Source of the DNA: Chitinophagales bacterium
Lineage (GTDB): Bacteria > Bacteroidota > Bacteroidia > Chitinophagales > UBA10324
Assembly: GCA_025056305.1 (NCBI GenBank)
Contig: JANWWJ010000043.1
Location: forward strand, 124,001-188,000
DNA: 64,000 nucleotides
Direction: 5' to 3'
Below, one piece after another: positions 10,243 to 19,206 of this stretch (positions are counted from its first letter, which is position 1; each line of letters starts with the position of its first letter). The translations under genes were made by a program, and so were the position numbers. The notes beneath the pieces are model-generated. The model saw only the letters and a list, made by a program, of their open reading frames with translations. It had not been told where the DNA came from and made no database searches.

Positions 10243-11367
10243 ATGACCACATCTGCTGCCATTGCTGAAAAGAAGAAAGTGGACTTTCTCCCCTTAAAAG
10301 GCACCGACTATGTCGAGTTTTATGTTGGAAATGCCAAGCAGGCTACGCATTATTACCAAACTGCCTTTGGATTTGAACCCATAGCCTATGCTGGCCTTGA
10401 AACCGGCCGACGCGACGCCGCTTCATATGTTTTACAGCAAAACAAAATTCGCCTGGTGCTTACCGCACCATTAACAGCCGACAGTGAAATTGCCGAGCAT
10501 CACAAAAAACACGGAGATGGAGTTCGTGTCATCGCTCTGGAAGTAGATGATGCCACCTATGCCTTTGAAGAAACCGTTCGTCGAGGGGCTCGCCCGTTTA
10601 TGCCGCCTACGGTTGAATCCGACGAGTATGGCCAGGTAGTCCGCTCAGGTATCCATATCTATGGCGACACCGTCCACATTTTCGTAGAGCGAAAAAACTA
10701 CCACGGCGTATTTCTGCCCGGCTACCGTCCTTACCGCTCGCTCATTCCCACCATACCCACCGGACTCAAATACGTGGACCATATGGTGGGTAACGTGGGT
10801 TGGAATGAAATGAACATTTGGGTGCGCTTCTATGAAGAAGTGATGGGCTTTCAGAATATTTTATCGTTCGACGACAAAGACATCAGCACCGAATATTCGG
10901 CTCTGATGAGTAAGGTAATGAGTAATGGAAACGGATGGATCAAGTTTCCGATCAATGAGCCTGCTCGCGGAAAAAAGAAATCACAGGTAGAGGAATATCT
11001 GGATTTTTATAATGGACAGGGCGTTCAGCATATTGCCTGTGCTACCGACAATATCATAGAAACCGTACGCCAATTGCGCAGCCGAGGGGTGGATTTTCTC
11101 TCTGTTCCCAGCACCTATTATGACGCGTTGCTGGATCGCGTAGGAAAAATTGATGAAGATGTAGCCGCCTTGCGTGAGTTGGGCATTCTGGTAGATCGCG
11201 ACGACGAAGGATACCTCCTGCAAATCTTTACCAAGCCCGTGGAAGACCGCCCAACATTGTTTTATGAAATCATCCAGCGCAAAGGGGCACGTTCGTTCGG
11301 CAAGGGCAACTTCAAAGCACTCTTTGAAGCCATAGAGCGAGAGCAGATGCTGCGCGGAACGCTATAG
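10243..11367 (+). CDS. hppD: 4-hydroxyphenylpyruvate dioxygenase
   Basis: 374 residues, the usual length. It converts 4-hydroxyphenylpyruvate to homogentisate with O2 and Fe(II), the second step of tyrosine breakdown. Two vicinal-oxygen-chelate domains are visible: an N-terminal one (Asp-Tyr-Val-Glu-Phe-Tyr-Val-Gly-Asn-Ala-Lys-Gln-Ala) and a catalytic C-terminal one. Iron ligands are likely the His in Tyr-Val-Asp-His-Met-Val-Gly-Asn-Val, the His in Gly-Val-Gln-His-Ile-Ala, and the Glu in Leu-Phe-Tyr-Glu-Ile-Ile-Gln-Arg. The C-terminal Gly-Asn-Phe-Lys-Ala-Leu-Phe-Glu-Ala-Ile-Glu is diagnostic. Homogentisate would yield fumarate and acetoacetate, fitting the adjacent scoAB; the downstream enzymes are not in this window. 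Confidence 0.96.
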   Translation: MTTSAAIAEKKKVDFLPLKGTDYVEFYVGNAKQATHYYQTAFGFEPIAYAGLETGRRDAASYVLQQNKIRLVLTAPLTADSEIAEHHKKHGDGVRVIALEVDDATYAFEETVRRGARPFMPPTVESDEYGQVVRSGIHIYGDTVHIFVERKNYHGVFLPGYRPYRSLIPTIPTGLKYVDHMVGNVGWNEMNIWVRFYEEVMGFQNILSFDDKDISTEYSALMSKVMSNGNGWIKFPINEPARGKKKSQVEEYLDFYNGQGVQHIACATDNIIETVRQLRSRGVDFLSVPSTYYDALLDRVGKIDEDVAALRELGILVDRDDEGYLLQIFTKPVEDRPTLFYEIIQRKGARSFGKGNFKALFEAIEREQMLRGTL

Positions 11368-11377
11368 GCGCTCAGCC

Positions 11378-11779
11378 ATGTACGTGCTACGCCCGCTTGC
11401 ACCATCTCTTCTGATGCTTTTCATCAATGCGGTGCAGTTATGCACCAGCACCGCTGCCGTAGCTCAAAAAAAAACACTGCATCGAAAGTTGTGCGGTACC
11501 TGGCAGGTTCATCAGCTCTCGTCACCACAACAACCGCTCAACGACGATTCTTTTGTATTGATCTTAAATGCCGACTCATCCGTCCGTCAAGGCTTTCTGC
11601 CTGATGCATTGATCAACGGCACTTGGACCGTAAATGAAAAACGCAGACTGCTCACCATCCGCGATGCTATGACCGGTTTACTTTATACCCTGCGTGTGGT
11701 TTCGCTGACAGATAGTTCGCTCGTCTTGCAACAACTCAATCCGTATGACTTGACGATTCACTATCGTCGTCTGCGCTGA
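11378..11779 (+). CDS. Small exported lipocalin-like protein
   Basis: 133 residues with a signal peptide ending near Ala-Val-Ala-Gln (residue ~30). The mature ~100 residues carry Leu-Cys-Gly-Thr-Trp-Gln-Val-His near the start, a Phe-Val-Leu-x-Leu-Asn-Ala-Asp-Ser-Ser strand and Ile-Asn-Gly-Thr-Trp-Thr-Val, the repeated Gly-x-Trp pattern of lipocalin-like Bacteroidota proteins. No specific function is assigned. It starts 10 nt after hppD and may be read through from it. Confidence 0.7.
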   Translation: MYVLRPLAPSLLMLFINAVQLCTSTAAVAQKKTLHRKLCGTWQVHQLSSPQQPLNDDSFVLILNADSSVRQGFLPDALINGTWTVNEKRRLLTIRDAMTGLLYTLRVVSLTDSSLVLQQLNPYDLTIHYRRLR

Positions 11780-11954
11780 TGCGTTTGCATCGAACACAGC
11801 AAAAGAGCACGACAGCGCACCGGTGTCATTGAAGCATGATCAACTCCGCAAAACCAATTTGCTATCCACAACTTTGTGTGTATAATTGGGTTTGCAAAAA
11901 TTTTAGTCATGCATTAAATCCTTACGTTCTTTGGTACAACAAAAATTTCTAACT

Positions 11955-12029
11955 ATGGCTACGAAAAAGAAAGCTGCAAAGAAATCCGCCAAGAAGGGCG
12001 CAAAGAAAGCTGCAAAGAAGAAGAAATAA
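11955..12029 (+). CDS. 24-residue Lys/Ala-rich peptide (mini histone H1-like)
   Basis: An ATG at 11955 opens 24 codons ending in TAA. The peptide contains only Met, Ala, Thr, Ser, Gly and 14 lysines, arranged as Ala-Ala-Lys-Lys and Ser-Ala-Lys-Lys-type repeats. This resembles the C-terminal tails of bacterial histone H1-like proteins (Hc1 and related), which bind DNA without sequence specificity. That it is a real gene is supported by a 15-bp perfect terminator starting 20 nt after the stop codon and by its isolation between two unrelated genes. A CAACTTTG sequence at 11869 is one mismatch from a -7 box. DNA or RNA binding is inferred from charge only. Confidence 0.65.
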   Translation: MATKKKAAKKSAKKGAKKAAKKKK

Positions 12030-12049
12030 GCAGTGATTCTTTGCAAGAG

Positions 12050-12087
12050 CAGAAGGGCTCCAACGGTGTTGGAGCCCTTCTGTTTTT
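12050..12087 (+). terminator. Strong intrinsic terminator
   Basis: A perfect 15-bp inverted repeat (arms 12050-12064 and 12068-12082, 3-nt loop GGT) is followed at once by five T residues. It closes the Lys/Ala peptide gene. As the arms are symmetric it may also slow transcripts coming from the minus strand. Confidence 0.9.
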
Positions 12088-12142
12088 CGGGTGCTGCGAT
12101 TTCTTCACTCACCTCAGCACTCCTACTAAAACGAAAACCACA

Positions 12143-13114
12143 TCAGTCAAACGACTGATTCGATTGGTTAGCCAGTTTAAGAAGTTCCTCGTATTGCTCC
12201 GGTGTTAAGTCGTTAAAGAAGAAATTGACCGGATCCAGCTTCACGTTGTTCTTCCAGACTTCATAATGCAAATGCGGGGCCGTTGATTTTCCGCTCGAAC
12301 CCACATAACCGATCAAATCCCCACGCTTGACTTGCTGTCCACGCCGTACCACAATCCGACTTAAATGCGCATACAAAGTTTTGTATCCGATCTTGTGACT
12401 AAGAATGATATGATTACCGTAGCCACTGCGACCGTATTCAACCGTTTCCACCAGCGCATCGCCTGTGGCGTATACAGGGGTACCCACCGGCGCGGTGAAA
12501 TCAATACCCTCATGCATCTTAGGTATCTTGTAGATCGGATCTATACGCATTCCGTAGCCGCTGGCAATATGCTTAAGATTTTTATTTGATATGGGCTGAA
12601 TAGCGGGAATCGAGGCCAACACTTCTTCACGTTTGGCAATGAGCGCAGAAATTTCATCATATGACTTCGATTGAATGTAGAGTTGCTTTCTCAACTGATC
12701 CAACTTTTGTGCTGTGGCCATGACTAATTCTCCGTTGTCGTAGCTGAGCAACTGCCGGTATCGATGAATGCCGCCGCTGCCGGCCTGCCGCACACTGGCC
12801 GGAATAGGTTCAGCTTCGAAGATTACCCGATAAATGTTGTCGTCACGCTGCTGTAAGTCTTGCGCAACCGCTTGCAGTTGGTTGAGTTGACTGTTCAGCT
12901 CTTGGTAGTGAAAACGCAACATGGCTATTTCCCGCTTCAGCGCTTTCTCTTTCGGCGAGTCCAGATATGTATAGGCGATGGCGATAATGATGAACGCAAA
13001 CACCAAAGCAGCCGAAATAAAGCCTACAAATCGCAACAGTTTCACATGCCACGGCGTCACATAACGCTCGTAGCGCAACGTTTGAGTGTTGTAGTAATAG
13101 CGGATCTTCTTCAT
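12143..13114 (-). CDS. M23-family metallopeptidase (LytM-type), membrane-anchored
   Basis: 323 residues from the ATG at 13114; a longer frame to 13186 exists but would contain the promoter box. A cytoplasmic stretch rich in Lys, Arg and Tyr (residues 1-25) precedes one membrane segment (~30-50), a coiled coil rich in Gln, Leu and Glu (~60-185), then the LytM domain. Zinc ligands are visible in Met-His-Glu-Gly-Ile-Asp-Phe and His-Leu-His-Tyr-Glu, with Thr-Leu-Tyr-Ala-His-Leu-Ser between them. Both ligand motifs are intact, so it could be an active peptidoglycan endopeptidase in the periplasm. The coiled coil plus LytM layout also fits a division-type activator. Confidence 0.9.
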   Translation of the reverse strand: MKKIRYYYNTQTLRYERYVTPWHVKLLRFVGFISAALVFAFIIIAIAYTYLDSPKEKALKREIAMLRFHYQELNSQLNQLQAVAQDLQQRDDNIYRVIFEAEPIPASVRQAGSGGIHRYRQLLSYDNGELVMATAQKLDQLRKQLYIQSKSYDEISALIAKREEVLASIPAIQPISNKNLKHIASGYGMRIDPIYKIPKMHEGIDFTAPVGTPVYATGDALVETVEYGRSGYGNHIILSHKIGYKTLYAHLSRIVVRRGQQVKRGDLIGYVGSSGKSTAPHLHYEVWKNNVKLDPVNFFFNDLTPEQYEELLKLANQSNQSFD

Positions 13115-13183
13115 GACGGTTAACAGCTGAAGGGGTTTGTCTAATTTGGCGCCCGAAAAACAGCCGGTGACCCGCCGGCCGCG

Positions 13184-13191
13184 CAAAAATA
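13184..13191 (-). promoter_or_regulatory. TAnnTTTG -7 box for the M23 peptidase gene
   Basis: TATTTTTG on the minus strand ends 69 nt before the ATG at 13114. It lies in the 107-bp divergent region shared with alaS, for which I saw no equally good box. Confidence 0.45.
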
Positions 13192-13221
13192 AGTGACCCC
13201 CTATAGCGAAGCAAGCCTTTA

Positions 13222-15876
13222 ATGACAGCTCGGGAGATAAGAAAGACTTTTTTAGATTTTTTCCACAGTCGTGGCCACAATCTGGTGCCTTCGGCCCCTT
13301 TAGTCGTACGCGATGATCCTACGTTGATGTTCACCAATGCCGGCATGAATCAGTTTAAAGATTTTTTTCTGGGACATCGCCGGCCGAAATGGCGACGTGT
13401 GGCTAACACCCAACGTTGCTTGCGCGTCTCAGGAAAGCACAACGACCTGGAGGAAGTGGGTCTGGACACCTACCACCACACATTTTTTGAGATGCTGGGC
13501 AATTGGAGCTTTGGCGATCCCGAAGCTGCCGATGGCATTGGCGAGGGATACTTTAAAAAAGAATCTATTGCATGGGCATGGGAACTGCTCACCTCTGTAT
13601 ATAAAATCGAAAAAGATCGCCTTTACGTCACGGTATTCAAGGGATCTGCTGAAGAGAGCTTACCCCCTGATGAAGAAGCGCACGCACACTGGCAAGAATG
13701 GATAGCGCCCGACCGCATTTTGTGGGGATCCAAAAAGGACAATTTCTGGGAGATGGGCGACACCGGCCCCTGTGGCCCTTGTTCCGAAATTCACGTAGAT
13801 CTGCGCACTGATCAGGAGCGCAACCGTGTGGATGGAGCGTCTCTCGTCAATACCGGCCACCCTCAGGTTATTGAAATCTGGAATCTGGTCTTTATCCAAT
13901 TCAATCGCTTAGCCGACGGCCGCCTTCAGCCGCTCCCTGCCAAACACGTAGATACCGGCATGGGCTTTGAACGGCTTACGCGCGTGCTACAGGCAAAAAC
14001 CTCCAATTACGACACCGACATCTTCGTTCCGCTCATTTCACTGATCGAATCCCTGACTGGAAAAACCTACGGAGCTCATGAACGCAGCGACATTGCTTTT
14101 CGCGTATTGGCCGATCACGTGCGGGCCATCAGCTTTGCCATCGCCGACGGTCAACTGCCTTCCAACACCGGAGCCGGTTACGTGATTCGCCGCATCCTGC
14201 GCAGGGCTGTACGTTATTATTATAGCTTTTTAGATCAACGTCAACCATTACTGCATCTCTTGATCCCTGAGCTGGCCAGCGCATTTGCCGACGTCTTTCC
14301 CGTCATTCAGCAACAGGAATCTTTTGTGCGAAAGGTAGTCGAGGAAGAAGAAGCCTCCTTTTTGCGCACGTTGGAGGCGGGATTACGCCGCATTGCACAC
14401 ATCGAACCAGATTTAGTCGATGGCCGTCCCACATTAAGCGGAGCACTCGCCTTTGAACTCTACGACACGTATGGTTTTCCTCTTGACCTGACACGACTGA
14501 TTGCAGCTGAAAAAAACTGGGTCGTAGATGAAGCCGGTTTTCACCGCGAAATGCAACGGCAGAAAGAACGCAGCCGTAAGGCCACGACCACAATCAGCGG
14601 CGATTGGGTCGAAATTCACGGCGGAGAACATTCGCTTTTTTCTGGTTATGACCAAACCGAAGACCAGAGCTATTTAGTGCGTTATCGGCACCAATTCACA
14701 AAAGATCGCCAGCAGTATCAGTTGGTGTTGCAGCGCACGCCTTTTTATCCTGAAGGCGGTGGCCAGGTCGGCGACACAGGCCTGCTGGTTTTCGGAGATG
14801 AAGCCATCGAAGTGCTGGATACGAAAAAAGAAAACGACCTGATCGTACATCTCACTGAACGGTTGCCCCAACATCTCGACGCTCCGGTGCGCGCCTCAGT
14901 CCACGCTCAACGCCGTGCCGACATCAGCGTTCATCATACAGCTACCCATTTGCTTCATGCCGCCCTGCGGCAAGTGCTGGGCACCCATGTACAGCAAAAG
15001 GGATCGCTGGTAGCTCCTGACCACCTGCGGTTTGACTTTACACATTTCTCTAAAGTCAGCTTAGAAGAATTGCGCGCCATCGAGGAAGTGGTGAATGATA
15101 AGATTCGTGCCAATGTACCGCGTGAAGTGGAGATTTTACCCTTGGATGAGGCATTAGCCAGTGGTGCACTGGCCCTGTTCGGTGAAAAATACGGAGAGCG
15201 GGTGCGCGTCGTCAGCTTTGACCGCTCCTTCTCGCGTGAGCTGTGCGGTGGTACGCATGTGCCCAGCAGCGGTGTGCTGCAGTGGTTTCATATCAAGAGT
15301 GAAACGGCAGTGGCTGCCGGCGTGCGCCGTATTGAAGCCGTCAGTGGTCGCGCCGCCGCACAGGCCATCCGTCACGCTTTTTCGACCGTGCAACGGCTGG
15401 AACAAAAGCTAGGAAAAGATTTGGAACAAGCCGTAGCGATGCTCTTGAGTGAAAATGCCGACCTGAAAAAGAAGCTGCAGCAAGCTGAAGAAAAAGAAAT
15501 GAATCGTCTATTCGACGCTTTAAAAGAACGTTTGACGGTGAGCGGCAATATTGCATACGTATGTGAGCCAGTACAAGTTCCAAGTGCTGAAGCGTTGAAA
15601 AAATTGGCGCTTTCTTTAAAAAAGCTTCATCCCGAAGTCGCTGTGGCTTTGGCTGCTGCTATAGCTGACAAAGCCCATTTGGTGGTGGCTCTGTCAGAAG
15701 CCCTCACCCACAGGCATGGGCTCCATGCTGCCGAACTGGTTAAGACAATGAGTGCGGCCATAAACGGCGGTGGCGGCGGCACGTCTTCTTTTGCTGCTGC
15801 AGGCGGATCACGCCCTTCGGGTATCCCTCAGGCCCTGGCGCTGTTCAAGCATGCCTTGACGGAAAAAGTAGCTTAA
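13222..15876 (+). CDS. alaS: Alanyl-tRNA synthetase
   Basis: 884 residues, the normal length. It charges tRNA-Ala with alanine. The class II core is at the N-terminus (Phe-Phe-His-Ser-Arg-Gly-His, then Phe-Thr-Asn-Ala-Gly-Met-Asn-Gln-Phe). The editing domain is seen at ~570-720, with zinc-binding His-His-Thr-Ala-Thr-His and Cys-Gly-Gly-Thr-His. The C-Ala region ends with a Gly-Gly-Gly-Gly-Gly motif and Arg-Pro-Ser-Gly-Ile-Pro. It overlaps the convergent lipoprotein gene by 4 nt at the stop codons. An alanyl editing domain is present, so misacylated tRNA can be cleared in cis. Confidence 0.98.
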   Translation: MTAREIRKTFLDFFHSRGHNLVPSAPLVVRDDPTLMFTNAGMNQFKDFFLGHRRPKWRRVANTQRCLRVSGKHNDLEEVGLDTYHHTFFEMLGNWSFGDPEAADGIGEGYFKKESIAWAWELLTSVYKIEKDRLYVTVFKGSAEESLPPDEEAHAHWQEWIAPDRILWGSKKDNFWEMGDTGPCGPCSEIHVDLRTDQERNRVDGASLVNTGHPQVIEIWNLVFIQFNRLADGRLQPLPAKHVDTGMGFERLTRVLQAKTSNYDTDIFVPLISLIESLTGKTYGAHERSDIAFRVLADHVRAISFAIADGQLPSNTGAGYVIRRILRRAVRYYYSFLDQRQPLLHLLIPELASAFADVFPVIQQQESFVRKVVEEEEASFLRTLEAGLRRIAHIEPDLVDGRPTLSGALAFELYDTYGFPLDLTRLIAAEKNWVVDEAGFHREMQRQKERSRKATTTISGDWVEIHGGEHSLFSGYDQTEDQSYLVRYRHQFTKDRQQYQLVLQRTPFYPEGGGQVGDTGLLVFGDEAIEVLDTKKENDLIVHLTERLPQHLDAPVRASVHAQRRADISVHHTATHLLHAALRQVLGTHVQQKGSLVAPDHLRFDFTHFSKVSLEELRAIEEVVNDKIRANVPREVEILPLDEALASGALALFGEKYGERVRVVSFDRSFSRELCGGTHVPSSGVLQWFHIKSETAVAAGVRRIEAVSGRAAAQAIRHAFSTVQRLEQKLGKDLEQAVAMLLSENADLKKKLQQAEEKEMNRLFDALKERLTVSGNIAYVCEPVQVPSAEALKKLALSLKKLHPEVAVALAAAIADKAHLVVALSEALTHRHGLHAAELVKTMSAAINGGGGGTSSFAAAGGSRPSGIPQALALFKHALTEKVA

Positions 15877-16313
15877 AAGATTTTACGACCTCTGAACGAC
15901 ATCTCCCGAATCACAAACCATTGGGGTGGTGCATGTGATCCTGATAAAGACTTGTGGTAGATATACAAGCTGTCGCGAATAAAATAACCTTCTATGTTAA
16001 TTGAGCCCATAGTTCCCATAAACGTTCCAGCACTATCAACCACAATACTGTCAAGTGAGAAAGGACCTTTTTCTATGGTAATGAATTTTTCATTTTTGAC
16101 CGAAACCGTTACGCTGTAAGCATAAGAGGTGTCGTGCTTAAAGATGCCATTCTCGTCCACCCCATGTTCTTTCAGTCGAAACAGTCCCTCATATGTCCCG
16201 CCATAAGAATAAGGAACTTCAACCGTAGGATCTTCCGTGGGAATTGGAGGCCGTTCCTTGGAACAACCCGTAAGCAAGAAGAATCCTATTGCTAAAGCAA
16301 TCAGGCGGTTCAT
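15873..16313 (-). CDS. Lipoprotein of unknown function
   Basis: 146 residues from the ATG at 16313 (the longer frame would need a TTG start and would include the promoter box). It has a lipoprotein signal with Leu-Leu-Thr-Gly-Cys-Ser at residue ~17. The mature part contains Gly-Thr-Tyr-Glu-Gly-Leu-Phe and Gly-Thr-Met-Gly-Ser-Ile-Asn-Ile-Glu-Gly repeats, suggesting a small beta-barrel or beta-sandwich of the kind found in many Bacteroidota lipoproteins. I do not recognise the family. Its stop codon overlaps that of alaS. Confidence 0.72.
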   Translation of the reverse strand: MNRLIALAIGFFLLTGCSKERPPIPTEDPTVEVPYSYGGTYEGLFRLKEHGVDENGIFKHDTSYAYSVTVSVKNEKFITIEKGPFSLDSIVVDSAGTFMGTMGSINIEGYFIRDSLYIYHKSLSGSHAPPQWFVIREMSFRGRKIF

Positions 16314-16318
16314 CAGTT

Positions 16319-16326
16319 CAAAGCTA
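16319..16326 (-). promoter_or_regulatory. TAnnTTTG -7 box directly before a start codon
   Basis: TAGCTTTG on the minus strand is followed by only 5 nt and then the ATG at 16313, pointing to a leaderless or nearly leaderless transcript. Confidence 0.55.
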
Positions 16327-16427
16327 CGGGATTTCAATCATACCCTTCACCAGGGGAATACCAGGCTTCCCGATCCATGCACTGAATGTCTTTACCAAAA
16401 CTTTACACTTTAAGCTATTTTGAGCCC

Positions 16428-17849
16428 ATGAAGAAATTAGGTTCATGGTGGTGGTTCGCTACTTGCTTGCTCTTTACGTGGCAAGTCCAAGCGCAACTGG
16501 ATAATCCTCTGGTCCACTACAACCCCACGCCCACAGAAACAGGTGTCGCGCTGGCTCGCGATTACCAAACGGCAGGAATCAATCCAGCAAATCTGGGCAT
16601 CTATCCCAGAGATTATGATGTGCCCCTCGTCACCTTTGGAGTTGCTGAGGCATCGGGAATGTTTTTTTCAGATGCCCTGACCAAAGAGGAGCTATGGCCG
16701 TCGTTGCTTCGCTTGCGCCAATTAACTTCTGACGAACGAAGAGATCTGGCACAACAATTTGCGACCGATGGCCATCTCATGACTGCCTCTCTGCTGCCTT
16801 TCGCCTTGTGCGTTCAATTCCCAAAGTTCTTGGGTGCAAGCTTTAGCTGGCAAGAGCGCGTAACCGGACAAGCAGTACTTTCTTCGCCGTTTGCCGATTT
16901 ATTGTTCAACGGCCTGCAATCCACCTATCTGGACACCCTTATCGTTGATTTAAGCGGCTCCACGTTTGGTTTAACTGATTCGGCTTACAACTATTATGAA
17001 CTTTTTAATGGTTCTTCGATCCATTACAACTGGCTAAGAGATTATGCTCTGAGCGCAGGTATGCCTTTGTTCACGGGCTCCGTGGTTGCTCTTTACGCTG
17101 GAGCATCCATCAAGTTCGTGCAAAGCAATGCCTACCTCAACCTCCACTTTTCGGAAGATACCCTCACCGGTTTAGCCGCCTTTTCCAGCCTCTTCAACAT
17201 CGATTATGCCAACCTTACGGATCCCGATGTTCAGTTGGGCGGCCGCTTTGCTCCAATTGGTAAAGGCACGGCCTATGATGTAGGCCTCACCCTTCGGTTG
17301 GGCAAATCTCTGTTCGTGGCTACCGCCATCACCGACATCGGCAAGATTACCTATACCGGAAACTTGGTCACCATCTCCGAAGCGCTCACCGATACGTTGG
17401 TCAACTACCTTGGACTGAACTACGCCACCCTCTTCTCTGACTTTAAAAATATTTTTAATGCAAAAGGTTTGTTTACCTACCTTCCGCGTACCAGTTACAC
17501 AACCAGCCTACCTTCTACCCTGCGTTTGGGTGCCGCTTGGCACATGTCGCATGATGTGCGGTTGGCATTTACCATGATGGTTCCGGTCAGCGAGTCTGTC
17601 GCCTACTGGGCGACCCCCCGTTTCAGTTCTTCTTTAGAAATGTTGGTAACGCCAAATCTGAAGTTGTCGGCAGGTGTGCAGTTTGACAAAAGAGAGGTGC
17701 TCAACATTCCGGCCGGTATCGTGTTAAGCTTGACCCCTTCGGGCATCTGGCAACTTAGCATGGGCACGGGTGATTTAGTCTCGTTGGTTCGGCAAAACCG
17801 CCCTACCCTGTCGGCCCGCCTTGCCCTGTTGCGCTTCCATTTCCGCTAA
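16428..17849 (+). CDS. Outer-membrane beta-barrel protein, DUF5723-like
   Basis: 473 residues from the ATG at 16428, with a signal peptide ending near Val-Gln-Ala-Gln. An Asn-Pro-Ala-Asn-Leu-Gly motif follows ~40 residues into the mature protein, as in many barrel-type Bacteroidota proteins that carry an Asn-Pro-Ala element (DUF5723 and FadL-like). The rest alternates short amphipathic strands with Gly/Asn turns, and the protein ends in Phe-His-Phe-Arg, close to a terminal aromatic strand. An upstream in-frame ATG at 16386 would add a non-signal extension. The transported substrate, if any, is unknown. Confidence 0.7.
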   Translation: MKKLGSWWWFATCLLFTWQVQAQLDNPLVHYNPTPTETGVALARDYQTAGINPANLGIYPRDYDVPLVTFGVAEASGMFFSDALTKEELWPSLLRLRQLTSDERRDLAQQFATDGHLMTASLLPFALCVQFPKFLGASFSWQERVTGQAVLSSPFADLLFNGLQSTYLDTLIVDLSGSTFGLTDSAYNYYELFNGSSIHYNWLRDYALSAGMPLFTGSVVALYAGASIKFVQSNAYLNLHFSEDTLTGLAAFSSLFNIDYANLTDPDVQLGGRFAPIGKGTAYDVGLTLRLGKSLFVATAITDIGKITYTGNLVTISEALTDTLVNYLGLNYATLFSDFKNIFNAKGLFTYLPRTSYTTSLPSTLRLGAAWHMSHDVRLAFTMMVPVSESVAYWATPRFSSSLEMLVTPNLKLSAGVQFDKREVLNIPAGIVLSLTPSGIWQLSMGTGDLVSLVRQNRPTLSARLALLRFHFR

Positions 17850-17872
17850 CCTGAAGCAAGGACCGCTTCCTG

Positions 17873-17880
17873 TAATTTTG
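17873..17880 (+). promoter_or_regulatory. TAnnTTTG -7 box directly before a start codon
   Basis: TAATTTTG is followed by 6 nt and then the ATG at 17887. It supports that start over a longer frame from 17821 and suggests a leaderless mRNA. Confidence 0.55.
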
Positions 17881-17886
17881 CGCACC

Positions 17887-19029
17887 ATGAAACACACGCT
17901 GTTAACCATAGCCTTCGTGGCCGTAGCCACGTCATGTACGAACAGTCAGAGCCATGCCGAGTTCAGCATCAGCGGAAAGGTACGTGGCCTAAACAGTGGT
18001 TTTGTGTATTTGGAAGAGCTCACTTTTTCCGGCCGCTATCCGGTGGATACTGCCCGCCTTGACGCTCAAGGTTCTTTCATCATGAAGCCACCTATAAAAC
18101 ACAAAGGTTTATATCAATTGAAATTTGATCAGGCAGCCTCGGTGCTGCTGGCTTTGGACAACAAGCCTTTCTCGATCCAATTGGAAGCAGACACTGCCTC
18201 GTTACGGACGTTTGCTTATCGGTTGGAAGGCTCACCTGCTTCGGAACAATTGCGCCGTTTTCTTGCCATGCACCGCCAACTCAACGAAGCGCTTCAAAAA
18301 GCTATATCCGCTTTCCAGCAGCAAGCACAAACCAATCCGGCTCAAATCTCCTCGCTTCAGCAGGCCATCGCAAAAGCAGACAGTAGCCTTCGCCACTTTG
18401 CCCGATCCTACGCCGATACCACAGCAAATCCGGTACTAGCCTTATTTGCCATCAGCGTGCTGGACCCCGACACTGAATTCGCCACTTTTGAACGACTGGA
18501 AGATCGACTCAAAACATCTGCTGAGTCCATGCCGTTGGCACAATCTTTTTACAACATGATGACTAACCAACGCAATATGGCTCAGGGCAACCCGTACGCA
18601 CCCAAGTTTAAAGTTGGCGATTTGGTCCCCGACATCGAAATGCAAGATGTCCATGGAAAACTCATAAAACTCTCTTCGTTGCGGGGTAAGATCGTCTTGT
18701 TAGACTTTTGGGCTTCGTGGTGTGGTCCTTGTCGGATGGAAAACCCCAATATCGTTCGGGCTTATGAACAATATAAGAACAAAGGTTTCACGGTCTTTAG
18801 CGTGTCGTTAGACGTAGACCGCAACCGTTGGATTGCTGCTATTGAGAAAGACAAACTGTCGTGGCCCTACCACGTCAGTGAACTCAAAGGTTGGCAATCA
18901 CCGATATGTCAGGTCTATAACATTCGCAGCATACCTGCCAGCTATCTTTTGGATCGTGACGGCAGAGTGGTTGCCGTAAATCCGAGGGGCAGTGCACTGG
19001 AAGCCGCACTGGCTCAATTACTCCCTTAA
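17887..19029 (+). CDS. TlpA-like thioredoxin-fold lipoprotein with DUF4369-like N-terminal domain
   Basis: 380 residues. The signal peptide has a lipobox-like Val-Ala-Thr-Ser-Cys at residue ~16, so the protein is likely a lipoprotein of the periplasmic face. The N-terminal ~110 residues (Ile-Ser-Gly-Lys-Val-Arg-Gly, then Phe-Val-Tyr-Leu-Glu-Glu) match the DUF4369 pattern. A helical middle (Gln-rich, ~115-210) leads to an AhpC/TSA-type thioredoxin domain with Trp-Cys-Gly-Pro-Cys at ~278-282 and the cis-proline in Ser-Ile-Pro-Ala-Ser-Tyr. Thiol-disulfide exchange in the envelope is the expected role. The partner is unknown. Confidence 0.9.
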   Translation: MKHTLLTIAFVAVATSCTNSQSHAEFSISGKVRGLNSGFVYLEELTFSGRYPVDTARLDAQGSFIMKPPIKHKGLYQLKFDQAASVLLALDNKPFSIQLEADTASLRTFAYRLEGSPASEQLRRFLAMHRQLNEALQKAISAFQQQAQTNPAQISSLQQAIAKADSSLRHFARSYADTTANPVLALFAISVLDPDTEFATFERLEDRLKTSAESMPLAQSFYNMMTNQRNMAQGNPYAPKFKVGDLVPDIEMQDVHGKLIKLSSLRGKIVLLDFWASWCGPCRMENPNIVRAYEQYKNKGFTVFSVSLDVDRNRWIAAIEKDKLSWPYHVSELKGWQSPICQVYNIRSIPASYLLDRDGRVVAVNPRGSALEAALAQLLP

Positions 19030-19206
19030 CCCGATTGATGAGGTGATACATGCATGGGTTGAAGAACACCCTTCGCAAGCCATAAGGCACTCATCGTCCT
19101 GCCCCTCGGAAGCGCGGATTATATATTTTTTTTTAATCTGTACTCGTACTAAAGGATTTTACGGAGCATGTGCAGGAAAAGGAACAATGTTCTGCACTGC
19201 CATTGT

